Shown: positions 1-11,900 of the stretch, piece by piece
Layout: the number at the start of each line of letters is the position of its first letter
Numbering within the stretch: position 1 is the stretch's first letter
From: Phoronis australis
Lineage: Eukaryota > Phoronida > Phoronidae
Assembly (NCBI GenBank): GCA_002633005.1
Contig: NMRA01000264.1
Span: forward strand, 506,859-570,858
Direction: 5' to 3'
Length of the DNA stretch: 64,000 nucleotides
Translations under genes and position numbers: made by a program
Notes under the pieces: model-generated
What the model saw: the letters and a program-made list of their open reading frames with translations, nothing else
Databases searched by the model: none
What the model was told of the DNA's origin: nothing

Positions 1-1420
1 GGCGGATTTGAGCATTGTAGCATCTCCGCTACATGGGATTTTGAAATGTTGATGGAGGGAAGAGTGTTTCCGGATAATATCTAAAAATCCAATTAACAGA
101 TTTCATTGAAACTCGATACAGAAATTTGCGCTGGCACCAGTTAATTTTCGGGCGAATTCAAGAACTACAGTGCCTTCTGGTGGCCATTGTGTGTAAGAGC
201 GTTTCCAGATAACATGTAGAGAAACGAGTGAAGGGTTTTCATGAAAATTGACTCTGAATTTTGTGAACACAATGCAGAGGTGCCATTAATTCGATCACTG
301 TGGCACCTCCTAGTGGCTATTTTGTTTTCGACATGGGCTTTTAAAGTGATGTTTGTGGAAGCGAGTTTCCGGATAATATCTACAGAAACAGTGAGTAGAT
401 TTCATTGAAATTTAACACAAATCTGTACTATGAGATTGCGTCGGTACCATTTGACTTTCGAACGGATTTCACGAATGCAGTGCCTCCTAGTAGGCATTTT
501 GCTTTAATACTATTCCGGATGATGTATACACAACTGAGGCAAAGATTTCGATGAAAGTCGGAACTACGATATATTTGGGCAATGCGGCTGCACCATTAAG
601 TTTCCAGTTGGATTTTACCACTGTAGCTCCGCTTAATGGCCATTTACTTTTCGACATGCTGCTTTTCAAGTGCTGCTTGGGGTAAGAGTGTTTCCGGGTG
701 ATATCAAGAGAACCGACACAGGGATTTCAATAATTCTTGTGTCAATGTGCCGGCACCATTTGATTTTCAGATGGATTCAACCTCTGCAGCAACCCCTAAT
801 GTCTATTTTAGGAAGAACATTATCGGGTGATGTCTTTTGAACCGATTGGTGGATTTAGTTAATGATACTTGACTCAGAGATATGTGTTCATGTCAGTGCG
901 CTGTCGCCATGATTGAATTTTTGTTTGCGCGGTTTCGACTACTGCAGCACTTTCCAGAGGCCATTTTGTTCTCAGGGTTTTTTCCTGTGTTGTTTCGGGG
1001 AGGTGCAACATTGGATATTTAAAAAACGATTGACTGATGTCAACAAAATTTGACATCACAAAAATATGTGAAGTCAATACGCCTGACTCTTTGTTTTAGG
1101 GAAGGATTTGCCCACTGCAGCATTGTGACAAGGCGTGTTGTTTGGGGTTGTAGTATTTCTGGATTTTACAAAGAGATCCGATTGATAAATCTCATTAAAA
1201 CTCACATAGCTATACATGGTAACCATACACCGACACCATTTTGTTCTCAAGCAGGGGTTTTTCAAGGGTTGTTTAGAGGAAGAGCTTTTCGGAATTACTT
1301 CTGTAGAACTGTTTGACAGATTTCAATGAAACTTTACTCAGCAGTATAAGATTTTCAGGTTAATTCGACAACTGCAGCACATCTTAGTGGGCCTTATAAT
1401 AAAAACATATCTTATGCGAT
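1..1420. repeat. Degenerate tandem repeat, period roughly 130-190 bp (one spacing 279)
   Basis: The stretch upstream of the first ADAM exon is built from about eight diverged copies of one unit. Anchors recur in order: a GTTTCCGGATAATATC-like block (near 65, 201, 365, 511, 690, 820, 1008, 1287), then GATTTCATTGAAA, then GGCACCATTTGATTTTC, then CTGCAGTGCCTCCTAGTGG and CCATTTTGTTTTCGACATG. Spacing varies from indels. No coding capacity beyond chance ORFs. Any missing ADAM signal-peptide exon would have to lie inside or beyond it. Confidence 0.6.
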
Positions 1421-1485
1421 GCAATGTGAGCGCATGTCAACGCCCCGGCATTGCCCTTGTTTATAACGTCTTCGTGTATCAGCAG

Positions 1486-4400
1486 ATGTGCGTGCGTTTC
1501 TGCGTCATTATGACATCATCATCCCGGAAGTCATCGATAGAAAACGAAACAAAAGACGTCCGCTGAACAGAAGTCGGGAACGTATTGTTGAAGGAAGTAA
1601 AACGTACACGATTCCCACTTTGAGCGGAAACTTCACTTTGGACTTAAATCTCGACAGGTGCTTTTCATCTTTTTATGAATGGGTAAAACTAGCAATTTTA
1701 TATATGTAACATATTTCATGGATGTGTGGATAAACGAAATGATGTGATTGTAATGCTAAATTGTTTAGCTTCGTATTTAAGAAGACGGCCTAGGAATTAC
1801 AAGAAATTAAAAAAGAAATACTTGATATGATACATAAATGAATTGCTTTCGCAATCTAACAAAACCACTACTTTCGGAATTGATGAAAAGTTCGCCATGT
1901 GGCGAAATGACAAAAAAGTGTACTTACTTTAGACCACTTCCTGTCTTGGAATTGGTCTCCACGTTGTTACTAACCCAGACGAGGAATGGTCTGTGGGTTG
2001 AAGTGACAGTTAGACAAAGGCTGAAATCAGGCATTTTAATGCTTTAAAAAGCGACACGCCAAGACAAGCAAACGAGCTTGATCTGGAGCACTAACCAACT
2101 GTCACTGATTCCCAAGCCTTGAAGTCGTGACTAATCCGAGTAAGGCTCAGATTATTTGCGAATTTAGTTTCAATTTAACTATTTTACGGAAGGTGGACTT
2201 GTAGCCACATTAATTAAGGAGCAGTAAACAACCTGTGTCTTCTGTCATAACAACCCGTTTGAGGACAGTTTCATAAGCGGTCTCATTTTATTCTTTAGAA
2301 ATGATTTCGACGGTCTTGAAAAGGCGTGACTGTTAATTCGTAATTGCTTCAGTTGCTTGTCCATTGAAATAGTAGCTGTAAAGTGATCGGGCTTTAGGAG
2401 AACACATACACGCCACTCACAGCAATGTTGATGCCATAACACGGTTTACAGCGGCTGAAACCCACGTTTTATGTGCCCGGCTGTATGAAATAGCTCCAAA
2501 TAGGGACTCAACTAAGTTCCCTAAATCTACTGCGTAGTTTAGGGCTTGTGCAGACACTGATTGTCCTTTCTTGTGCTGTTTGAGTCTCATTACTAAGTCG
2601 ATTTTTGGCTTTGATCACTAGTTGAGAGTGAATTCTTGTTCTCAATATTGAAAATTAGGAGAGATCTTTTCATGCAACGCCTCTAATTTAATGACTAGGT
2701 CCCTAATTATTATAACTCAATTAATGGCTCCGTTTTTAGTTATATTGTTAGGAAATGTCATTAGTCAAAGAGGAGCGCATAATGAATACATGATAGAAAA
2801 TGTAATATCTGTGAGTAAAGAACGAAACAAACACACAAAGGGGTATTTAGGAAAATTAGGTGAGTCCCTATTTGGGACTGATTCATGCAACCGTGCACTG
2901 GAAGACGGAAAGTAAAACGCATAAAATTCTCATTCAGGTACATCGTGGCTGGAGATCTTACTCACTTTTATGTCGACAACGGAACACGCGTCAGGGAACA
3001 GGTAACAACGCTAGTAAATAAGTCATTTTGCGTCATGGGACGAAAAATTCTGATCGTCTATGAGCAAAAAGGACACTGATATAGAATTTGTTATTGGTCT
3101 AGACGTGCGAAATTCCTTGATACAAGTTTATTGCCAAAGTAGAAAAACATGGCTTGTTACCGTGCAAAATAGTCTGGAGTTCTAATTGTTGTGACAGTTC
3201 CACAAACAGCAATCTAACTAAAGTGAGAAAAACGCTACCAACTCTCTGCTGTGGTAAGATACAAGAACGAATCAACGTTCTATTTAGGTGAAACCATCCG
3301 CCTGTTACTATTCCGGTACAGTAAGAGACTTTGTTGATTCAAGCGTTGCTATGACGACCTGCGATGGACTTAGGTATAAATCTTTCGCTTTGGACTCCGT
3401 TTGCCGTCCTTTATCAATATCCACACGCAAATGTATGAGTTTTCACGTGAGTGATTCTATAAACGTCATTGTGCACTGGTGATCCTTGAGGTTTGTAATA
3501 TGAGTGAGGATTTTTTGATTTTGTGAATTCTATGGAACACCATAGATTTTTTTTAGTACGGGTATCTGTGTGGGTGCCAAAAAGTATGGTTGTCATCGGA
3601 CTCCCATGACGTATTTGCATGATCGTAACTATGCTAATGTATAGCAAACACTAAACGACAATAGTATTTTGACATAGTCTACGCTAAACAAAGTGCAGTT
3701 ATTGTATTCATTGACAACTTGTAAATGTGAAAACAAAATATTCTGCAAACAGATGACCTCTATACTTTCACGATACTTAATAGACACTGGTCAGTGATTT
3801 GCAGTGGATCATTTTCGCCACAAAACTCGTTCTTAAAAGTATTTGGCAATTTTTACTCTACTTTATATTCGCATCGTCACTTTATGCTGTGTTTCTAACT
3901 ACTTTGGCCAAGCAGTTACAGAGACAAGGAATTAGCCTGCAAGTTCCACTCTAAGGGGTCAATTTATGCCGGCCTGCCTCCAAGTTTTGTTCACTTATTA
4001 ATGTTTGAAGGCGTCTATTGCAAGCTAAAAGTTGTAGAAGTTAATACACTCAATCTTACAGGGGATCCTTTCGAGCGGATAAAAATACGTATGTTATCGA
4101 GCCGTATCCTTCTGAAAGTGAAACTAATTACCACATTATGTACAATACCAAAGATTACAATCGCAACGCAACTTTGTCATGCGGTAAGACGTTACGTTAA
4201 GAATTCAGCGTGTCCTAAAACTTGTCATTCTGCTAAATTAACATAGCATCTCTCGTGTTATCGTTAATTATGATCACATGATAATTCGTACCAAGATTTA
4301 TGCAACCAACTGCAGTTATGAAACAAGGCCGATTATGACATTTTCACCTCTCGGAGAGAGAACAAACATCCCTACAAACTTTTCCTTTGTTACTCAACCC

Positions 4401-5938
4401 TGTAAATAACAGTTTTATCTTAAAAATCTCGAGTCACCAACAATTACGCCGCCAACTTTCCATGGTAACTCATACAGCTATCAAAAAACTACTTGTCCAA
4501 ATCGACTAGTATTGAGGATAGGGTGCCAATAAAGTTCCCTGATAGATTTCGCGTTTGCTGTGGAGTTTATGGAAAAGCTGTTCTTGAATTAGGTTTTTAT
4601 TCCAAATGTCATTGACCTTAAGATTAAAATCTTTGGAAGTCGTATTTGTTATAAGTTTGGTTTGCGTTCATTACGATGTACGATTACCTTCCATTAACCT
4701 AAATGGTTACGCCAATTTTCACTTCATAAGTCGCCATGACAACGGCTGTTATTACATTTCAGGGACAAAACACAAGTCTCATGTGGACGAGATTCCTTTA
4801 AATGTAAATGACGACGTGGAATATCGTCGTCGTGTGAGTTCATTCTACTGAATGCCACCTATATGTATCAACAGAGGGCTACCTTTGCTATCATCCTTTG
4901 CTTAATTTGCATTCCTTCAGTTGGTCTTTGCGTTTGCGTACTTCTACAGGTACTTAGCAAAGTACCAAAGTTGAAAATAACACTGCTTAGTCAAGTTCGG
5001 TTGTCAATTTCTATGCGACGTTATCGTGTACATGACACAGTTAATGACTTTCACTGGCTGTCTACGATAATTTCAGACCTCGAAAATGTAATAAGGACCT
5101 GGCTCTGCTCCGGTCATTTTTGGGTCTGAAAAATCAACATATTTATTGAGTGTTAAAACCAACAATTGTTTTATTTTATGGTATCTTCTGTCGTATTCTT
5201 TTGTTTACATTTTGTCATAATAAATGACCTTACTTCACCTAGCCCAATCTCTTTTTCATCTCTGGTAACGAGCTTGAAAAGCGTGTATGTTTGCTTGGGA
5301 CATATGTCGAACATACATACGTACTACTCCATAACTGTTAGTGTTTAAAGCCCGTTTACCATGAATTTGTAAAGTTATAGGCCTTGATTTCAGCAAATGT
5401 CTACCAGATAATGGCGACAATTAGCAATTTGTAATGAACTCACAACGACACAACAGATTATGATGTTTTATGGTCAAAGCTAATAACTTCAAAAAGTCCA
5501 CCACATCCAACAATTATCCCTAAAATGTATTTGAGGCCATAAAACCGTCGATGTTACGACATTTCATAAAACGAGTTCCGGCGGCAGCTTTCGAACACGC
5601 AAGACACTCGCTAAAAATCTCGAACTGAAATTACGTTTTTACTTACAATTTACGTAAGAAATTCAATATTTCAGTGATCACAATTTTTCCAGTATCGTAC
5701 TCTGGTAACATCTACGGTCTGTTGGCGAAACACTTGTTTTTACCTGTGTGATTTTACGTTATCTTGGTTTTCTTGCAAGAAAATGGCTCTGCTGGGACAC
5801 TAGCTGCCCTATTGGTGACAGGTCACTTAATAGTGTATTGTGAATAGAAACAAAGAATTTCAACTTTTTCAGAGACGGAACGCATTCAGTCGCCAACGGT
5901 ACCATATCAAGATCTTATACATCGTGGACCAAAGGGCA
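1486..5938 (+). CDS. ADAM prodomain exons 1-6
   Basis: Exon 1 opens with the RHYDIIIPEV strand typical of reprolysin propeptides. Exon 3 carries CYYSGTVRDF followed by a CDGLR block, the classic ADAM prodomain signature. Exon 4 reads on to YVIEP and a HIMY strand. The Cys at the exon 4/5 junction (LSCG) is placed where the inhibitory cysteine switch sits in the family. Exon 5 ends in Arg-Arg-Arg and exon 6 starts Arg-Arg, giving a run of five arginines expected to be cut by a proprotein convertase before the mature KILYIVDQ strand. Junction phases: 2,0,2,1,0,0. The exon 1 start depends on an acceptor reading TATCAGCAG. Confidence 0.85.
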
Positions 5939-8900
5939 GTAAGCGAAATTTTGCGTTGTTATGAATTTGAATATCTCGATGACCCATTGTAAAAACTCAG
6001 TGCTTCCATTGGGAGTAGTAGTCGTCAAATTTAGGCATTTTCGATAAGTAATACCACTTTGATCAGAATGCTGTCTTATGACTATGATAATCAGTTTGAT
6101 AAGGGCAAAAGAATAAATTGGTGCTACTAATCATATATGAAAATGTGACAAAATACAAATTCAATAAATCGCCATATTGTTTCCTAAATTGGTTAGATTT
6201 ACCGTAGACGTAGATGCTTGAACAGTATAGAAATTGTCCAAAAGGAAGCATACAACTTACAAACAACGTGGGTGAGGTTGTGAATATCGTAGCGGTGATG
6301 TCGACAACTTCAGCTTCTCCTCATATGACCAGCGCTCAACTATCGTCCAAAGATTTATTGTCCCAAGTCTCCGTTAAAATGAGCTGAAGCGCAAAAACCA
6401 GTACATTTACCGACTATTCTTTTTGATATAATGTCGAATACTAGTGATATTTCTCTTACTGGTGGCCTAGCACATTCCTAAGCCTATTTGGAAACTGAAA
6501 ACTCACAATTTGGCCATTGGAATTGTGATGATCACCACAAGACTGCTATTGTGGACACACAATGATAAGTGATTAAAATACGTTTGTTAGTTTACTGTTT
6601 TACTTTTAGTGTTCCCACTACAGGTCAGCAAAAGATATGGTAGACATGATTGTTCGACTCACTCAAAAAATGAACCAAGTGAGTAAAATCAACAATAATA
6701 CAGTGGCGGATCTAGGATATCACAAGGGGGGGCAACATTTTGTCTGTAAACATTTGTGTAAAGCACGATTGTAGATGCGCATAGAACCGAATGGGAGGAG
6801 GTCGGGAGGGGGGCAAACCCCCCTCCCGCCCAAGAAAATTTTGTTTTTTCAAGCATTTTCCTTGATTCCTAAAGTATTATCCAAGAAAAAAAGGCAAAGA
6901 AAAAAAAAGAAGAAACACAGAGACCGTAAAAACTGCATTTACCACAGACTCGAACTCACGACCTGGCGCATACAGCGCGCGTGCTTTACCACTGCACCAC
7001 CACAATTCCACTCTTATTTTATTACTAAGAAACCTGCTTGTTTATGGTCCACAGCGTTTGCGCGCGAAACCTACCTCTTTTTGTAATGCTTATTACACTT
7101 TTTGTATTTTGTGCAATCATTTCGTAACAAATTTGTTGAAGTCTTCAATTGTCCAGAAGACCAAATCCGTTTTTTGTGTTGGCATTAATGACGCGATTGC
7201 TTTGGAAATCATCTCAAGTTAAGGTTTGACAAAGAAAGAATTATGAGTTTCTGAGTGATTCATTAAGGCTTCGATTAAAATTTACATCTTACCAGCAGCT
7301 TCTGTTTTTTGCATCGTCACTCATATTCCATTTTCTTTAAAGGAGCATGGCACCCAAAAACAACCTAATTTGTATCAATTTAGATCGAGTAGTTCTACTT
7401 CATATCGACACGTACGGTTGCGTTACCTGACACCTGACGGCAGACGGAGGTGTTGAAATTATCTAATGACGTCATCGGTTTCACAAGGAGTTTGTTTAGC
7501 AGTTCACAACACGGGTTACTGGTGTCAGCTTATCGCATGAATTCATCGTTTAACACCAATACATCAAACTTCGATGTAAAACCCTTAAAAATACACCGAG
7601 TTCTTATAAAAACGTGTTGTTTTATTTCGCTCTTACGGATTTATTGGTATTTGGACACACCGTAGCCTACAAAGTTCGGCAGGCCAATGAAGGTCCGTAG
7701 CAGGAGTTTGGGGTCTGTTCGGAGATAATTTCGAAGTATTTTCCGTGAGATACAGACAGGAGAACCTAGATCTTTCGTTTATACTTGTGATTTTTTGAGT
7801 TCTAAACACAAAACGCTTGTTATCCTGGCCAGTGGCTCGGAGCCCAATCAGGCCCGTCGCGGCCGGCCGGATTGATTCGTTATCCCGGCCAGTGGCTCGG
7901 AAACTAATCAGACATTACGAACATAAACCAGCCAAAGTTCAGTGGAAACTAAACTTCCAGTCAAGAAAATACTATACTAGTGAGCCAGAGAAGGAATGTG
8001 CACGTGATTATGTTGGTGAATTAGCCACGAAACTGCAAATCTACTTACTCGTCGGGGGCCGCGAATTCAGATGAGGTTCCGCTTTTGGCCACAGCACCGT
8101 GAGGGCAGAAATTGTACATTGACAATCGTTATTTGAGTTATGTAAATGTAAATAAAGATTCCCCTAACACCTGGTCGTGGGATGGAAATCCGTTGTTTCA
8201 CAACAGTTTCTGCCAGCAAACACTAAATTAGCATGAGCTCACAAGGCCTCGGTGTCCCGTCAATTAGTTTTTTTGTACCTAAAGCCGGTAACGCAGTGAT
8301 TTATTCATTGCTGGCTTCTCAAATCATCTGCACTCACGAACACTCCAAAGGCATTACAAACTGCATCTAATGAGACAGATTTTGTTTCAGTTTTATGTAA
8401 GTACTGGGTAGGGTGAAAATAATTCATTGTAATAAACGCCAACATGGCAACTCGCAATCCCGACTTAGGACGAGCTAGAGCTCAGTCGTCAGTCCAGACT
8501 TCGCAGGTGGATCGTTAAGTTTTACAGGCTATCAATTCGAACAGGAATACAGTAATGAAGAAATACTAGAGAGGTGCCGTGAACAAGCTCAGACAACGGA
8601 ACGTATGGAGTTATTTGGTAAGCCGGCATTCGTCAGGCACTGTCGACGTCTGCAGGCCACAGAGAAGGAGATGTTTCACGGCCTCATACTTACTATTTAC
8701 AGCGTACATTTCATTCTTCACTACCATGAGCCACTTCCTAAGCATTTGGACTCTCGGGGAAGTAAAAGAAAAACGATATACCCGCTTTCCTCGCAGCTGC
8801 TTAGTTCGGACAAGCGGGAACGATGCACCGCAACATAGCGGCATTCACTCTGCATATGAACCACTGACGTCGCTAGCGTCGTTTCTCACCTTCCTCACAG

Positions 8901-11900
8901 GTTAACGCGACACCTCTCGGCAAGGTGAGGTAGACCGTAATAAGAGGCGATGTGGATTATAGACCGATTAAGACGGTAAAAAAGACTAATTAAATCGGGT
9001 GGCATTCTCCTTTAAAAATGAAATAATTTTCTTCATTGCACAGTGAAGCAGACGACGGAAACGGAGTCGTAGTGCGCAGCACCACTGCCGGTCGCCTGGG
9101 ATATCGCGGGAGAGCCTATACTTAGCCATAGTTCTGTTACGATTGCGCCATGTTCGGAATTTGACACTTGAAAATGGATCTGAGCCCCCCAAACACACTA
9201 AAACTTCACACAATAAAATCTTGTTTCAGCCGTATAATGTTAATTACTGGGGTTAATTAATAAACGCAACATTTCCCTACGCTCTTGCTGTTTTATTTTT
9301 TGCTACAGCCAAGGGGGGGGGGCGGGCCTCCTGCCCCCCTAAATCCGCCTATGTATTGACGCGACTGAAATCACAACAATCGCATTAATTTCCAGTTCAT
9401 TTCATTGTTTTCACTCCTTGTGTCATACTCAAAGTCATTGGGACACGTTGCGTAATATGGAAGGAAAGCGTGACTTCACCTTAATTCGGGGGTAGTCTAG
9501 TAAATTACGCCTTTTGGTTTTTACCTTTGTCATCAGGGGAAATTAGAATAGGACAGAATTTGTAACCGGAAAATCACAAAACTGTGTTATTTGGTGTGGC
9601 TCAATGGTTTGAGTTTCGGTTTAGCCGGAATACTCTGCTTCGAATCTTCGAAGCTTTTACTGACAGTCAATCGAACATAGTACAAAAGTGTCTTCTAGTC
9701 CTACGATCTTGGTCATGCTAGATGATATATACAACGCAGAGGATGAACCTGGATATAATGCAAAAGCGATTTCTGGGGGTGTGTCATAAGAAAACTCTGT
9801 TTTAGAAAACACGTTATGATGTTCTAATCTTCATGGTTCACAGATGCTATGGCAAGAGCTTCAGATTTTAAGAAGTAAACTTTGTTGAATTTTACTGGTT
9901 TGTTTTAACATCCATTTCAGTCCTGACAACGATGTAGTAGTAATATTAGAAATAATCTTTATCTATCTACCAATTGAACCGTCTTATTTCCCAAGGCGTT
10001 CAGATGAGCAAAACTGGCAATGTTCTCTTTAATAGACAATAAGGGAAAATCAGAAAAAACTAATCTGTCAAAGTGATCCAGTTAGCCTCTTGAACCTGTT
10101 AAAATAGCCATTTACAGCCGATTTCATACAGGTTGTTTAAAGTTAAACCTACTTTAAACTGGACTTAGAGATAAACTGCATTTCATAGAGTGGTTTAACT
10201 TTTAGGCCAATGGTTTAGTAAAACCTAGTTTAACTCCAGTTTAGATCTGGTAAAAGTCAGTTTTCATTTCACCAACGACGTCTATATTCCTTAGACCTGT
10301 ATTAAGATCTTAAACCAGGTTTAACTTTAGACTTGATCAGACCCAGGTTTAATACTGTTAAATATGGCAGACTTGCACGATATAGGTGCCATTGAATGAT
10401 GCCGCGGTGCGCAATAGTTTTAGAGCAAGAACGGACTATTTTCAATGTTCTGTTTTACGTCTACACAAGACCAAACGTAGCAGGGGCGGATCCAGGATTT
10501 TAAAGGAGGGGGCGGTCGGATCAAGGACTTTTTAAAAGGGGGTCCAAGTCAACAATTTGAAATTATAGATTTGATATCACTGAAATCAAGGGGAAAAGGA
10601 GGGTCAGAACCCCTTGACCCCCTGTATCCGCCTATGCGTAGACCCGTACGTGTTGCAAGATGTCCTTCAGATTCCTCAGAATACAACTGATCGTGCAGGG
10701 TGTCATCGTGGTAAGCGCTACGGGTTTGACTTAAGACGGCATCTTCTAATTCTTCTAACTGAGATTCACCTCCATTGGTCTCCGATTAAGGTTGCCGGGC
10801 AGGGTCCTTCCAACCCATTTTGGCCGCAAAAAATATACACTAAACTGACACGGAAATAAATTTGAACATTTATGTTGCAGCTTATCGTGAGCATGTACTC
10901 TAACGTTTGTATCGGGTCAGATTCAATGATTTTAACAAATCTCCATAACAACATTCAGACTATCGCTAAGGTGCTTCTGCTAAGTCTTTATTCTCGATAC
11001 GCGGCATATATTTCGTACTTGGAGTTCCCCGAAAATGAACATAAAGTATTTTTCTAGACTTATGTGAAATATTGTGAAAATGGCCAATTTTGTGAGTAAA
11101 GGTTTGAAAAATCCTTAAAGGTGCTTTATTGCCACAATCTCAGTGATTTATGATTGTTACCTAACAGAAGAAATAAATTATACTTCACAAATCTGTCTAC
11201 TTGTGTTGCTCATTCCTTGGCCGGTCAACACAGTGCCATATTGACAAACAACTCTATCACGCCGTCGTTTAAGCGTTTTCCAGAGAAAGCCTCCTGAGCA
11301 TGTTCAATCTTTCCATTCACTCGATAAATAGCTCGTAAAGGCGCAGTTTCCAAAAATAACCGACGAAACACATTCACGCTTGATTATAACACTGTTTCTC
11401 TTTACATCAACTTCCAGTTATACAAACCTTTAAACATACAGCTTTTGGCTGTGGGAGTGAACACGTGGTGCGACGGGAACCAAATAGAGCAAAACTCGAA
11501 TGATATGGAAGCGACTTTAGCGTCTCTCGCTAAGTGGACATACGACAACGTGCCTAAAGGTTTCAGTGACGTCACGGCTTTAATTAAGTACGCGCTCACT
11601 GCATAAAACCAAAAATCTCAAATAGTTTAATCGCAACTACTTCCGGTTACTCAAGCTCCCAAAATTCGCCCCAACCTTTCCATGACATGATGAAGGAGAC
11701 CGAAAGCCGCTGCCTCAACAGGGCTCGTCAACCCACACGTTGATCGGGATGCTTCCTGTCAATGGCAATTACTGTTTCAACCCCTCTTGATATTAAAACA
11801 AATAGCTATTGACCTGTGGCATGAACTCCCGTAGAAAGTACCACCAGGTTATTTTCATTTTTCAAAGCTCAGAAATACTTTGGGAAATTTGTCCTGAAAT

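Larger units (their letters stand above)
6701..9353. mobile_element. DNA-transposon-like segment bounded by CAGTGGCGGAT.. / ..ATCCGCCTATG termini
   Basis: The left end reads CAGTGGCGGATCTAGG followed by a G-run; the right end is C-rich and finishes AAATCCGCCTATG, an imperfect inverted match. A 145-bp element with the same ends lies at 10491-10635. Inside are a tRNA-like segment (6940-7005), a duplicated 30-bp block (7815-7905: GGCCAGTGGCTCGGA twice) and a P2X7-like coding relic. No clear target-site duplication flanks this larger segment, so it may be one element or two partial elements that happen to be opposed. It fills much of the intron after ADAM exon 7. Confidence 0.5.

Noticed and set aside
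4863-5348. Hydrophobic plus-strand ORFs between ADAM exons 5 and 6
   Set aside because: They lie in an intron; exon 5 (ends 4833) joins exon 6 (starts 5873) in phase across the cleavage site.
6940-7005. Functional tRNA gene
   Set aside because: Box A/B-like motifs only; no intact cloverleaf could be traced, and similar SINE-type heads occur elsewhere in the window.
11402-11599. Minus-strand ORF
   Set aside because: Shadow of ADAM exon 8 on the plus strand.
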